Assembly (NCBI RefSeq): GCF_026968045.1
Contig: NZ_JAPVBQ010000002.1
Coordinates: forward strand, 670,933-734,932
Direction of reading: 5' to 3'
From: Modestobacter sp. VKM Ac-2977
GTDB lineage: Bacteria; Actinomycetota; Actinomycetes; Mycobacteriales; Geodermatophilaceae
DNA: 64,000 nucleotides
Within the stretch, counting starts at the first letter, position 1, and every line of letters begins with the position of its first letter. Made by a program: the position numbers and the translations under genes. Shown in pieces: positions 52,400-60,718 of the stretch. A model generated the notes under the pieces. The model saw nothing but the letters and a program-made list of their open reading frames with translations. It made no database searches and was not told where the DNA came from.

Positions 52400-53689
52400 C
52401 TACGCCCTGACCAGCAGGGCGACGCACTCCACGTGCGCGGTCATCGGGAAGCAGTCGAAGGCCCGCAGCTCCGCCAGCCGGTAGCCCCCCTGTGCGAACG
52501 CGGCGACGTCGCGGGCCAGGGACGCCGGGTCGCAGGCCACGTAGACCACGGCGCGGGCACCGGCACCGGCGAGCACCCGGCTCACGTCCTGCCCGGCACC
52601 GGCCCGCGGCGGGTCCAGCACGACGACGTCCGGCCGGCCGAGGTCACCGAGCAGCTCGGTGAGCCCGGGAGCGTCCACGTCCCCCTGCCAGACCTCGGCC
52701 TGCGGCAGGTCGGCCAGGTTCGCGTCGGCAGCGGCGCAGGCCGCGACGTCGGACTCCACGCAGACCACCCGGCCCCCGGCACCCACCCCGGGCGCCAGCG
52801 CCCCACCGAACAGGCCGGCACCGGCGTAGAGGTCCAGCACCGTCTCCCCCGGCTGCACCGCGGCGAAGCCCAGGACGGCGCCCACCAGTGCGTCGGCGGC
52901 GGCGGGGTGCACCTGCCAGAAGCCGGTGCCCTCGACCTCCCAGTCCCGGCCACCGGCGGTCCGCTGCGCCCGCCCGGCCGGCTCCTCGGGCACCTCGGCG
53001 CCGGGCCGCAGCACCTGGGTCTCCAGCGGCCGGCCGCGGCGGTCCAGCGTCGTCGTCGTCACCACACCGGCCGAGTCGAGGGCGACGTCCACGGCACCGG
53101 CGTCCAGCCAGCGCCGGGCCAGCACCGCCTGGGCGGCGGGCTCGGCGGTGATCGGGCAGTCGTCGAGCGGGACGACGTCGTGCGAGCGGTGCCGGCGCAG
53201 CCCGGGCGAGCCGGTGCGGTCGACGGCGAACCGCGCCCGGGACCGCCAGCGCAGCGGCCCCCCGGGCAGCGCCTCGACGGTGACGTCGACGTCCAGCCCG
53301 GCGAGCCGGGACAGCTGCTCACGGACGACCTCGGCCTTGAGCCCGAGCTGCCCGGCATGGCTGACGTGCTGCCAGTCGCAGCCCCCGCACCGCCCGGGGC
53401 CGCTGTACGGGCACGGTCGCTCCACCCGGTCCGGCGCCGGCTCCAGCACCTCGACGGCGTCGCCGCGACAGAAGCCCTTGTGCCGGTCCTCGGTCACCTC
53501 GACGACCACCCGCTCCCCGGGCAGCGTGTGCCGCACGAAGACCACCCGGCCCTCGTGCCGGGCCACGCAGTGCCCGCCGTGCGCCACCGGGCCGACGGTC
53601 ACCTCGAAACGGCGACCCACCCAACCGTCGGCCTTGTCGGGCGCCTGCCGCTGCGGGCGGGCGGCAGGGCGTCGACGCCGCTCAGCCAT
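52400..53689 (-). CDS. TrmA/RumA-type class I SAM-dependent RNA methyltransferase
   Basis: A 429-residue RNA (uracil-5) methyltransferase. An N-terminal TRAM domain (residues about 25-85, FEVTVGPVAHGGHCVARHEGRVVFVRHTLPGERV) is followed by the iron-sulfur Cys cluster in RPCPYSGPGRCGGCDWQH. The SAM-binding motif VLDLYAGAGLFGGALA, the DPPRAG motif and the catalytic Cys in VYVACDPASLARD follow. It modifies a uridine in rRNA or tRNA; the exact site cannot be predicted. The ATG at 53689 overlaps the stop of the APC permease gene by 8 nt, so they form an operon, as in mycobacteria (Rv2690c-Rv2689c, recalled). Confidence 0.92.
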   Translation of the reverse strand: MAERRRRPAARPQRQAPDKADGWVGRRFEVTVGPVAHGGHCVARHEGRVVFVRHTLPGERVVVEVTEDRHKGFCRGDAVEVLEPAPDRVERPCPYSGPGRCGGCDWQHVSHAGQLGLKAEVVREQLSRLAGLDVDVTVEALPGGPLRWRSRARFAVDRTGSPGLRRHRSHDVVPLDDCPITAEPAAQAVLARRWLDAGAVDVALDSAGVVTTTTLDRRGRPLETQVLRPGAEVPEEPAGRAQRTAGGRDWEVEGTGFWQVHPAAADALVGAVLGFAAVQPGETVLDLYAGAGLFGGALAPGVGAGGRVVCVESDVAACAAADANLADLPQAEVWQGDVDAPGLTELLGDLGRPDVVVLDPPRAGAGQDVSRVLAGAGARAVVYVACDPASLARDVAAFAQGGYRLAELRAFDCFPMTAHVECVALLVRA

Positions 53690-55712
53690 ACGGGGTCTGC
53701 TCGGTCTCGGACGTCAGCCCGCGCCGCAGGTCGCCGGGGACCGGGCCGCCGCCGTTCCCGCCGTCCCGGTCCACCGAGCTCTCCAGCTGCCACGGCACGC
53801 TGGTGATCATCACGCCCGGCAGGAACTGCAACCGGGTGCGCAGCCGCAGCGCGCTCTGGTTGTGCAACAGGTTCTCCCACCAGTGACCCACCACGTACTG
53901 CGGCACGAACACCACGACCAGCTCGCGCGGGCTGGAGCGCCGGATGTCCTTGACGAAGTCCAGGACGGGGCGGGTGATCTCCCGGAAAGGCGACTCGAGC
54001 ACGGTCAGCGGCAGCGGGATGTCGTAGCGCTCCCAGTCCCGCTGGAGCGCGCGGGTGTCCGCGTCGTCCACGTTCACCGTCAGGGCGGTCAGCACGTCGG
54101 GCCGGGTGGCCCGGGCGAAGGCGAGCGCACGCAGCGTCGGCTTGTGGACCTTGGACACCAGGACGACCGCGTGCACCTTGCTGGGCTTGGTCCGCGCGTC
54201 GCTGTCGGGCACCAGCTGGGCGGCCACGTGCGAGTAGTGCCGGTTGATCGCCCGCATCAGCAGGAAGATCACCGGCATCGCGGCGAGCACGATCCACGCT
54301 CCGCCGGCGAACTTGGTGACCACGACGATGAACAGGACGACGCTGGTCAGCGTGCCGCCGACGGCGTTGATCAGCCGGGAGCGCTGCATGCGACCGCGGG
54401 CGGCGGGCTCGGTCTCGTTGCGCAGCTCGCGGTTCCAGTGCCGCACCATGCCCCACTGGCCGATCGAGAAGCTGGTGAAGACGCCCACGATGTACATCTG
54501 GATCAGCTGGGTGGAGTCGGCCTCGAAGACGATCAGCAGCAGGATCGCGAAGCCGGCGAGCAGCAGGATCCCGTTGCTGTAGACCAGCTTGTCGCCGCGG
54601 GTGTGCAGCTGGCGGGGCATGAACCGGTCCTGCGCGAGCACCGAGCCCAGCAGCGGGAAGCCGTTGAACGCCGTGTTCGCCGCCAGGATCAGCACCAGCG
54701 CCGTCGCCCCCTGGACGAGGTAGAAGCCGAGGGAGTCCGCGCCGCCGAAGGTCGCCGCCGCCACCTGCGCGATCACGGTCCGCTGCGGCTGGTTCGCGCA
54801 GTCGAAGCCCACCAGGTCGCAGGCGTTCTCCACGTACTTCACGTCCGCCAGCAGGGCCATCGCCGTGACGCCGGCGAACATCGTGGCCGCGATGCCGCCC
54901 ATCAGCGCCAGCGTGGTCGCCGCGTTCCGGCTCTTCGGTGGGCGGAACGCCGGCACGCCGTTGGCGATCGCCTCCACCCCGGTGAGCGCCGTGCACCCGG
55001 AGGCGAAGGCCCGCAGCACGAAGAAGATCAGCGCCAGGCCGGTCACCTGCTCGTAGCCCGGTTCGGGCTGGATCGCGTAGCCGGCGCTCTCGGCCACCAC
55101 GTCGCCGCCGGTGACGAGCTCCCGGATCAGCCCGGTGCCGATCATCACCAGGATGCAGGCGATGAACGCGTAGGTCGGGAAGGCGAAGGTCTTCCCCGAC
55201 TCCCGCACCCCGCGCAGGTTCACGGCCACGAGCAGGGCCACCAGCCCGACGGAGATGAGGACGCGGTGCTCGGCGAGCTCCGGGAACGCGGAGATGATGT
55301 TGTCCGTGCCGGAGCTGACCGACACCGCGACGGTGAGCACGTAGTCGACGAGCAACGCGCTGGCGACGACCAGGCCGGCGAACTGGCCGTGGTTCTTCAT
55401 CGCCACCTCGTAGTCGCCACCACCCGAGGGGTAGGCGTGCACCACCTGGCGGTAGGAGAGGACGACGACGGCCAGCAGCACCACCACGAGCGCGGCGAGC
55501 CACGGGGTGAGGAACAGGAACGTCGTCCCGGCCAGCGTCAGGAAGATGAGGATCTCCTGCGTCGCGTAGGCGACGGAGGAGAGCGGGTCGCTGGCGAAGA
55601 TCGGCAGTGCGAGGTGCTTGGGCAGCAACGACTCACCGGCGCGGTCGCTGCGGACCGGCCGGCCGAGGACGAGTCGTTTCGGGAGTTGTCCGAGGTCGGA
55701 CAGGCTTGGCAC
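53682..55712 (-). CDS. APC-superfamily amino acid/K+-type permease
   Basis: A 676-residue membrane protein with about 12 helices over the first 480 residues, then a cytosolic C-terminal domain of about 180 residues (HAVVLVSKVHKPTLRALAFARATRPDVLTALTVNVDD) resembling a universal-stress-protein or KUP-tail fold. Signatures are LLPKHLALPIFASDPLSSVAYATQEIL, AYPSGGGDYEVAMKN, and FASGCTALTGVEAIANGVPAF. Such proteins include the c-di-AMP-linked KimA-like transporters. Divergence from ceoB/ceoC, which bind NAD and ligand through TrkA domains, supports a cation or osmotic role. The GTG at 55712 has a leaderless -10 (TACCAT). Confidence 0.88.
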   Translation of the reverse strand: MPSLSDLGQLPKRLVLGRPVRSDRAGESLLPKHLALPIFASDPLSSVAYATQEILIFLTLAGTTFLFLTPWLAALVVVLLAVVVLSYRQVVHAYPSGGGDYEVAMKNHGQFAGLVVASALLVDYVLTVAVSVSSGTDNIISAFPELAEHRVLISVGLVALLVAVNLRGVRESGKTFAFPTYAFIACILVMIGTGLIRELVTGGDVVAESAGYAIQPEPGYEQVTGLALIFFVLRAFASGCTALTGVEAIANGVPAFRPPKSRNAATTLALMGGIAATMFAGVTAMALLADVKYVENACDLVGFDCANQPQRTVIAQVAAATFGGADSLGFYLVQGATALVLILAANTAFNGFPLLGSVLAQDRFMPRQLHTRGDKLVYSNGILLLAGFAILLLIVFEADSTQLIQMYIVGVFTSFSIGQWGMVRHWNRELRNETEPAARGRMQRSRLINAVGGTLTSVVLFIVVVTKFAGGAWIVLAAMPVIFLLMRAINRHYSHVAAQLVPDSDARTKPSKVHAVVLVSKVHKPTLRALAFARATRPDVLTALTVNVDDADTRALQRDWERYDIPLPLTVLESPFREITRPVLDFVKDIRRSSPRELVVVFVPQYVVGHWWENLLHNQSALRLRTRLQFLPGVMITSVPWQLESSVDRDGGNGGGPVPGDLRRGLTSETEQTPYG

Positions 55713-55719
55713 GGCGGCG

Positions 55720-55725
55720 ATGGTA
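55720..55725 (-). promoter_or_regulatory. -10 box (TACCAT) of the APC permease gene
   Basis: TACCAT on the minus strand ends 7 nt before the GTG at 55712, fixing the start within a longer open frame. Confidence 0.45.
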
Positions 55726-55902
55726 CGGACGCTCAGCCCGCCGTTGGGGCGTGACGGGGCGACCTCACTCACACGGGCTGCCCACCCGGCGATCCGGCCC
55801 CCGCTGTGCCACGACGGGCCCGCTTCGGGTGTACGTTCGCGCGCTGTACGCCCCGGCGGTCCGCAGGGGCGGCACGGATGCAGCAGACGGGGTGGGACAC
55901 AG

Positions 55903-56571
55903 GTGCACGTGGTCGTGATGGGCTGCGGCCGCGTCGGCTCGGCGATCGCCCGGCGACTCGAGGTGATCGGCCACAGCGTCGCGGTGATCGACCAGGACCC
56001 CGAGTCCTTCCGCCGGCTCGGCCCCGAGTTCGGTGGCCGCCAGGTCACCGGGCTCGGCTTCGACCGGCAGACCCTGCTGGACGCCGGCATCGACTCCGCC
56101 GGGGCGTTCGCCGCCGTGAGCAGCGGGGACAACTCCAACATCATCAGCGCCCGCGTCGCCCGCGAGACGTTCGGTGTCGAGCACGTCGTCGCCCGGATCT
56201 ACGACTCGAAGCGGGCCGAGGTCTACGAGCGGATGGGCATCCCCAGCGTCGCCACCGTGCCGTGGACGGTCAGCCGGCTGATGCGGGAGCTGCTCTCGGT
56301 GAAGGTGACCGAGATCTGGCGCGAACCCACCGGCACCGTCCTGCTGATGCGGATCACCGTCACCGACGGCTGGGTCGGCCGGCCGCTGGCCGAGCTGGAG
56401 AACGCCTCCGGCGCCCGGGCGGCCTGGTTGGTGCGCTTCGGTGAGGCCCAGCTCATCACCCCGACCACGGTGCTGCAGACCGGCGACCACCTCGTCGTCG
56501 CCGCCACCGACGAGCTCACCGAGCGGGTGCACCAGGCCGTCGAGCAGGGTCCCGCAGGGGGGCAGCGCTGA
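55903..56571 (+). CDS. ceoB: TrkA-type K+ uptake regulator CeoB
   Basis: A 222-residue protein with an N-terminal RCK/TrkA_N domain (GCGRVGSAIARRLEVIGHSVAVIDQD, residues about 6-30, NAD-binding GxGxxG) and a TrkA_C domain from about 135 (LSVKVTEIWREPTGTVLLMRITVTDGWVGRPLAEL). It is a cytosolic gating or regulatory subunit for K+ transport. M. tuberculosis CeoB/CeoC have the same two-gene order (recalled). The GTG at 55903 has only a weak ribosome-binding site. Its stop overlaps the ceoC ATG (TGATG). It is divergent from the APC permease. Confidence 0.88.
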   Translation: MHVVVMGCGRVGSAIARRLEVIGHSVAVIDQDPESFRRLGPEFGGRQVTGLGFDRQTLLDAGIDSAGAFAAVSSGDNSNIISARVARETFGVEHVVARIYDSKRAEVYERMGIPSVATVPWTVSRLMRELLSVKVTEIWREPTGTVLLMRITVTDGWVGRPLAELENASGARAAWLVRFGEAQLITPTTVLQTGDHLVVAATDELTERVHQAVEQGPAGGQR

Positions 56572-57239
56572 TGCGCGTCGCCATCGTGGGGGCCGGCGCG
56601 GTCGGCCGGTCCATCGCCACCGAACTGCTGGGCAACGGCCACGCCGTGATGCTCATCGAGAAGAACGGCTCCCGGGTCAAGCCCCGGGCGGTGCCGGGCG
56701 CCGAGTGGGTCCAGGCCGATGCCTGTGAGGTCTCCTCCCTGGAGGAGGCCCAGCTGGCCACCTGCGACGTGGTCATCGCCGCCACCGGTGACGACAAGGC
56801 CAACCTGGTCGTCTCGCTGCTGGCCAAGACCGAGTTCGCGGTGGCCCGCGTGGTGGCCCGGGTCAAGGACCCACGCAACGAGTGGCTCTACACCGAGTCG
56901 TGGGGCGTGGACGTCGCCGTCTCGACCCCCCGCGTGCTCGCCGCCCTGGTGGAGGAGGCGGTCACGGTGGGCGACGTCGTCCGGCTGATGAGCTTCCGCA
57001 AGGGCGCGGCGAACCTGGTGGAGATCACCCTCGCCGACGACACCCCGTGGGTGGGCCGGCCGGTGCGCGAGGTGCCGCTGCCCCGGGAGACCGTGCTCAC
57101 CACCATCCTGCGTGGGGACCGGGTGATCGCCCCCGATCCCGACGAGCCGCTGGAGGCCGGGGACGAGCTGCTGTTCGTCGCCCACGGCGACATCGAGGAA
57201 CAGCTGCAGACGATCATGTGCCCCGACGGGAGCTGTTGA
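56571..57239 (+). CDS. ceoC: TrkA-type K+ uptake regulator CeoC
   Basis: A 222-residue paralogue of the preceding protein. The nucleotide-binding motif is VAIVGAGAVGRSIATELLGNGHAVMLIEKN at residues about 3-30, followed by SLLAKTEFAVARVVARVKDPRN, and a C-terminal TrkA_C domain (GAANLVEITLADDTPWVGRPVREVPLP). Together with CeoB it probably assembles into a hetero-oligomeric regulator of a K+ channel or of the divergent APC permease. The ATG overlaps the previous stop by one base (TGATG), giving strict coupling. A short hairpin separates it from the convergent DUF3159 gene. Confidence 0.88.
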   Translation: MRVAIVGAGAVGRSIATELLGNGHAVMLIEKNGSRVKPRAVPGAEWVQADACEVSSLEEAQLATCDVVIAATGDDKANLVVSLLAKTEFAVARVVARVKDPRNEWLYTESWGVDVAVSTPRVLAALVEEAVTVGDVVRLMSFRKGAANLVEITLADDTPWVGRPVREVPLPRETVLTTILRGDRVIAPDPDEPLEAGDELLFVAHGDIEEQLQTIMCPDGSC

Positions 57240-57247
57240 GCGACCCA

Positions 57248-57262
57248 CCCCCGCAGCGGGGG
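57248..57262. terminator. Short hairpin between ceoC and the DUF3159 gene
   Basis: CCCCC-GCAGC-GGGGG at a convergent junction of only 26 nt. The stem is short but all G-C. Confidence 0.45.
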
Positions 57263-57265
57263 CCG

Positions 57266-58081
57266 TCAGGTGGTGGGGCGGTCCTCTGGCTCCGCCGGGT
57301 CCTCGACGAGCGGCGGCTCGGAGCGGTGTCGGTGCAGCCGGGCCACCACCCACAGGGTCACCACGAGCTGGGCCGCGGTCAGCGGCAGGCCCAGCACGAG
57401 CGAGGACGTCGCCAGCAGCTCGACCTCGTCGCGCAGGTAGAAGAACCCCTGCACGGCGGCCCGCAGCAGGAACACCGCCGCCCACAGCACGGTCAGCCAG
57501 CTGTAGGCCCGCAGCATCCGCGGGTCCTCGCGCCAGTGCCGCTCCGGCTCGGGGTCCGGAGCCCGGGGGCCGGACGCCACCGGCACGGTGGCGCCGCCCT
57601 CCACCGGGACGGGCGTCGCGGCCGGGTCCCGGCGCGCGCGCCCGCGGAGCGACGGCAGCCGGTGGGCGGACATCGCCCCCAGGTGGCTGGGCGCCAGGAA
57701 CTCGGCGATCACCCCCACCAGCGGACGGCGGAAGAGGATCGAGCCGAGCAGGACCACCGCGATCGCGGCGCCGCGCACGATGCCCAGCACGAAGAAGTCC
57801 CGGGCCTGCCCGGAGTACGCGGTGATCGCGACGGCGACGGCGACGGCGAACAGCCCGCTGACGGCCTGCTGGATGCCCTCCCGGCGGACCAACCGCAGCA
57901 GGAAGACCAGCACCGCGGCGACCAGGGCAGCCCAGATGCCGACGGTCAGGCCGCCCACGGAGTTGGCCACGATGAACGCGATCGTGGGCAGCGAGGCGTC
58001 GAGCATGCCGCGCCAGCCACCCAGCTGGTCGAGCACCAGGTGCCGGTCGAACGTCACTCCCCCGCGGTCGGGCTCGCTCAC
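57266..58081 (-). CDS. DUF3159-family membrane protein
   Basis: A 271-residue membrane protein with about six helices (for example AFIVANSVGGLTVGIWAALVAAVLVFLLRLV, with the VANSVGGL turn, then GLFAVAVAVAITAYSGQARDFFVLGIV). A polar central loop of about 60 residues (residues 145-190) carries Pro and charged residues. The ARDFFVLGI and RPLVGVI segments are typical of DUF3159, found almost only in Actinobacteria next to ceoC, an OB-fold gene and dut. The function is unknown. The start is a GTG; it is last in a five-gene minus-strand run (dut, DUF3710, hydrolase, OB-fold, DUF3159), following the OB-fold gene by 48 nt. Confidence 0.88.
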   Translation of the reverse strand: MSEPDRGGVTFDRHLVLDQLGGWRGMLDASLPTIAFIVANSVGGLTVGIWAALVAAVLVFLLRLVRREGIQQAVSGLFAVAVAVAITAYSGQARDFFVLGIVRGAAIAVVLLGSILFRRPLVGVIAEFLAPSHLGAMSAHRLPSLRGRARRDPAATPVPVEGGATVPVASGPRAPDPEPERHWREDPRMLRAYSWLTVLWAAVFLLRAAVQGFFYLRDEVELLATSSLVLGLPLTAAQLVVTLWVVARLHRHRSEPPLVEDPAEPEDRPTT

Positions 58082-58129
58082 CGCGGGGTCCCGCCGGGCC
58101 GTCCGGTCATGCCCGCACCGACGACCGGG

Positions 58130-58531
58130 TCACCCGGCGCTCAGCTCGTACCAGGGGTTGTAGATGACCTGCCGGCCCTCGAAGGCCGCGAAGCGCCCGC
58201 GTGCGGTGAGCCGGCGACCGGGCTCGATGCCCGGGATCCGGCGGCGGCCCAGCCAGACCAGCGTGACCGACCCGGAACCGTCGAAGAGCTCGGCCTCCAG
58301 GGTGGGCACCGTCTCGCGCGGGGTGTAGACGACCGACTTCAGCCGACCGGTGACCGTCACGACCTCGCCCTTGCGGCAGGCGCTGACCGCCGAGCAGCCG
58401 GCGGACGCCACCCCGGAGCGGAGCTCCTGGGCGTCCACGGTCCGGTCGTCGGCGGTGAGCTTCTGGAGCTTGCGGGACAGCCAGCCCCGCGCGCCGGGCT
58501 CCGTGGAGGCACCGGTCCTGGTCTCGGTCAC
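58130..58531 (-). CDS. OB-fold nucleic-acid-binding-domain protein
   Basis: A 133-residue protein. After a variable N-terminus, the OB fold spans residues about 50-130: KGEVVTVTGRLKSVVYTPRETVPTLEAELFDGSGSVTLVWLGRRRIPGIEPGRRLTARGRFA (core FDGSGSVTLVWLGRRRIPGI). This is the tRNA_anti-like module seen in the M. tuberculosis Rv2694c family. It may bind RNA or DNA, unproven. The GTG start overlaps the hydrolase stop (GTGA at 58528-58531). Two Cys lie before the OB domain (SAGCSAVSACRKG) and are characteristic of the family. Confidence 0.85.
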   Translation of the reverse strand: MTETRTGASTEPGARGWLSRKLQKLTADDRTVDAQELRSGVASAGCSAVSACRKGEVVTVTGRLKSVVYTPRETVPTLEAELFDGSGSVTLVWLGRRRIPGIEPGRRLTARGRFAAFEGRQVIYNPWYELSAG

Positions 58532-59325
58532 GATCCCAGGGTAGTGCGGCCGACGGCCGCTGTCCGACGGTCGGCCAGCCAGTCCACGGTGCGTCGCCAG
58601 GCCGTACCGGAGACGTCGATCACGGCCATGTGGTCACCGGGGACGACCGCCACCTCGACGGTGTCCCCGACCGCGGCCGCGGCGGCGGCGAACCGCCGGC
58701 TCTGGTCCAGCGGCACGGACGTGTCCTCCTCCCCGTGCACGCAGAGGACCGGCACCCCGGTCGGCAGCAGCCGCACCGGGTCGGCCGCGGCGTACCGGTC
58801 GGGCAGCTCCGCCGGCGTGCCGCCGAGGAAGGCGACCGTGGCCCCGTCCCCGAGGTCGGCGGCGACCGCCGCACCCAGGTCCAGCACGCCGGCCTGGGCG
58901 ACGACTGCGCTGACCGGCACCCGCGGGTCCGCCCCCGGCGCCCCGGCGGGCAACCGGCCGCGGCCGGCGGTCCACGCCGCGAGGTGCCCGCCCGCGGAGT
59001 GGCCCAGGACGGTGACGTCACCGAGGTCCAGGCGCGCCGCGGACGGCACGTCGGGGAGGGCGTCCACCGCAGCGGCGACGTCCTGGAGCGTGGTGGGCCA
59101 GCCGCCACCGGCACCGACCCGGCGGTACTCGACGGCCACCGCGGCCCACCCGCGTGCGGCGAGGTCGGCGGCCAGGGGACGGGCCAGCTCGATGCCGTAG
59201 CGGGCCCGCCAGAAGCCGCCGTGCACCACGACCACGACGGGCGCCGGGCCGTCGCCGGCCGGCAGGGAGACCTCCACGAACTGGTCGGGCCCGGGGCCGT
59301 AGTCGTGCCGGACGGGCTCGGTCAC
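58528..59325 (-). CDS. Alpha/beta hydrolase (prolyl oligopeptidase/BD-FAE-like)
   Basis: A 265-residue cytosolic hydrolase with oxyanion motif VVVVVHGGFWRARYG (HGG), nucleophile elbow GHSAGGHLA (Ser about 110), acid in HGEEDTSVPLDQS and His in PGDHMAVID. This is the classic carboxylesterase or kynurenine-formamidase-like arrangement. The substrate is unknown. It is coupled at both ends: GTG start overlapping the DUF3710 stop, and stop overlapping the OB-fold GTG. A gene of similar position (Rv2695, recalled) is found in mycobacteria, so the linkage appears old. Confidence 0.85.
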   Translation of the reverse strand: MTEPVRHDYGPGPDQFVEVSLPAGDGPAPVVVVVHGGFWRARYGIELARPLAADLAARGWAAVAVEYRRVGAGGGWPTTLQDVAAAVDALPDVPSAARLDLGDVTVLGHSAGGHLAAWTAGRGRLPAGAPGADPRVPVSAVVAQAGVLDLGAAVAADLGDGATVAFLGGTPAELPDRYAAADPVRLLPTGVPVLCVHGEEDTSVPLDQSRRFAAAAAAVGDTVEVAVVPGDHMAVIDVSGTAWRRTVDWLADRRTAAVGRTTLGS

Positions 59326-60137
59326 CCGACGGTCCCCGGCTCGGCGGGCGGCGTGACCGGGGACGCGGCCGGCGGCGGCGTCGGAGGCGCGGTCGGAGGC
59401 GCGGCCGGCGGCCCGCTGGGCGGTGCGGCGGGCCGGCGGGCGGGCGGTCGTGCGGCCTGGCCCGCGGCCTGCCGGCGGGCGACCTGCTGGGCTGCCTGCG
59501 GGGGCAGCGTCAGGGGGAGCTGTTCGCGCACGGGCATCGGCTCCGGCCCGCGGACGACGACGACGGACCGGAACGCCGCCTCCAGCGGCGCAGCCGTCTC
59601 CGGCTCCGCGGCCGCGGAGCCACTGATCATCCCGCGGAGGAACCACCGCGGGCCGTCGACGCCCAGGAAGCGGGTGGGACGGCGCACCGGCTTCGGCGCC
59701 CCGGTCTCCCCGGCCTGCGGGGGCGCCGCGACCAGGATCGACCCGACCAGCTCACGGCCGAACGGCCCGTCCACCTCGGTGAGCCGGCCGCCCTGCCCGC
59801 TCGCCCCGCGGGCGAGCTCGGCGCGCACGTCGTCCCACAGGCCGCCGGCACGCGGGGCGGCGAAGACCGACAGCTGCAACAGGGAGTCGCCGGCACGGAG
59901 GCTGGCTCCGACCACCTTCTGCTGGGCGTTGACGTCCACCCGCAGCTCCATGCCGGGGAGGGCCGGCAGCCGGAGGGACCCGAGGTCGACGCGCGGCCGA
60001 CCGTCCTCCGGGGCGTCGGCCTCGTCCCACGGCCCGCTGGTCGCTGTCTCCTCCCGCTCCCGCACCTGCGGTTCCGGGGGCACGCCCCGCTCCCGCAGGC
60101 TGCGGTCGATCCGGTTGCGTCGACGTCCGAACGGCAT
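59322..60137 (-). CDS. DUF3710-family protein
   Basis: A 271-residue actinobacterial protein of unknown function. The conserved core (residues about 48-190) includes LGSLRLPALPGMELRVDVNAQQKVVGASL, LQLSVFAAPRAGGLWDDVRAELARG and RFLGVDGPRWFLRGMISG. The C-terminal 70 residues are a Pro/Ala-rich, probably disordered tail, while the N-terminus is basic (FGRRRNRIDRSLRERG). The ATG begins 2 nt after the dut stop and its own stop overlaps the next GTG, so it is certainly in the dut operon. The linkage dut-DUF3710 is nearly universal in actinobacteria. Confidence 0.9.
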   Translation of the reverse strand: MPFGRRRNRIDRSLRERGVPPEPQVREREETATSGPWDEADAPEDGRPRVDLGSLRLPALPGMELRVDVNAQQKVVGASLRAGDSLLQLSVFAAPRAGGLWDDVRAELARGASGQGGRLTEVDGPFGRELVGSILVAAPPQAGETGAPKPVRRPTRFLGVDGPRWFLRGMISGSAAAEPETAAPLEAAFRSVVVVRGPEPMPVREQLPLTLPPQAAQQVARRQAAGQAARPPARRPAAPPSGPPAAPPTAPPTPPPAASPVTPPAEPGTVG

Positions 60138-60139
60138 CG

Positions 60140-60667
60140 TCAGGCCCGTCCTTCCAGAGATGAGGGGGTCAGGTCGGCGGCCAGCACAGCTGCGCCGCCG
60201 GTGGAGCCGTGCCCGCCGCTGCCGCGCTCGCTGCCGGGCAGCTCGGGGACCGGCACGAAACGGGCCCGCACCACCGGCTGCACCACCAGCTGGGCCACCC
60301 GGTCGCCGCGGGAGAGCCGCAGCGTGGTGGTGGGGTCGAGGTTGACCAGGTTGACCTTGATCTCGCCCCGGTAGCCCGCGTCGATCGTGCCCGGCGCGTT
60401 CACCAGGCTGAGCCCGAGTCGGTGTGCCAGTCCCGAGCGTGGGTGCACGAAGCCGGCGAACCCCTCGGGGATCGCGACGGAGACCCCCGTGCCCACCAGC
60501 GCGCGCTGGTGCGGCGCGAGCACCACGTCCTCGGCCACGCACAGGTCGGCGCCGGCGTCACCGGGCAGGGCGTAGGCCGGGAGAACGGCGGCGGCGCCGA
60601 GGACGACGGGCACGTCGACCGCAGCGGCCACGCCGGCCGGGGGCTGCTCGGGCGAGGGAACGGGCAC
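60140..60667 (-). CDS. dut: dUTP diphosphatase
   Basis: A 175-residue trimeric dUTPase that hydrolyses dUTP to dUMP, keeping uracil out of DNA and supplying thymidylate synthesis. All five motifs are visible: PGDAGADLC (1), [16 protein letters not shown] (2), [17 protein letters not shown] (3, catalytic Asp), [10 protein letters not shown] (4) and the Gly-rich [11 protein letters not shown] (5). The N-terminus is about 15 residues longer than the E. coli enzyme. The start is a GTG at 60667. It is first in the five-gene run ending with DUF3159, and 2 nt before DUF3710. Confidence 0.95.
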   Translation of the reverse strand: MPVPSPEQPPAGVAAAVDVPVVLGAAAVLPAYALPGDAGADLCVAEDVVLAPHQRALVGTGVSVAIPEGFAGFVHPRSGLAHRLGLSLVNAPGTIDAGYRGEIKVNLVNLDPTTTLRLSRGDRVAQLVVQPVVRARFVPVPELPGSERGSGGHGSTGGAAVLAADLTPSSLEGRA

Positions 60668-60718
60668 GGCGGCGAGGCTAGCCGCGCCGACCGGTGCCCG
60701 TGCGGGCCGACCCGGCGG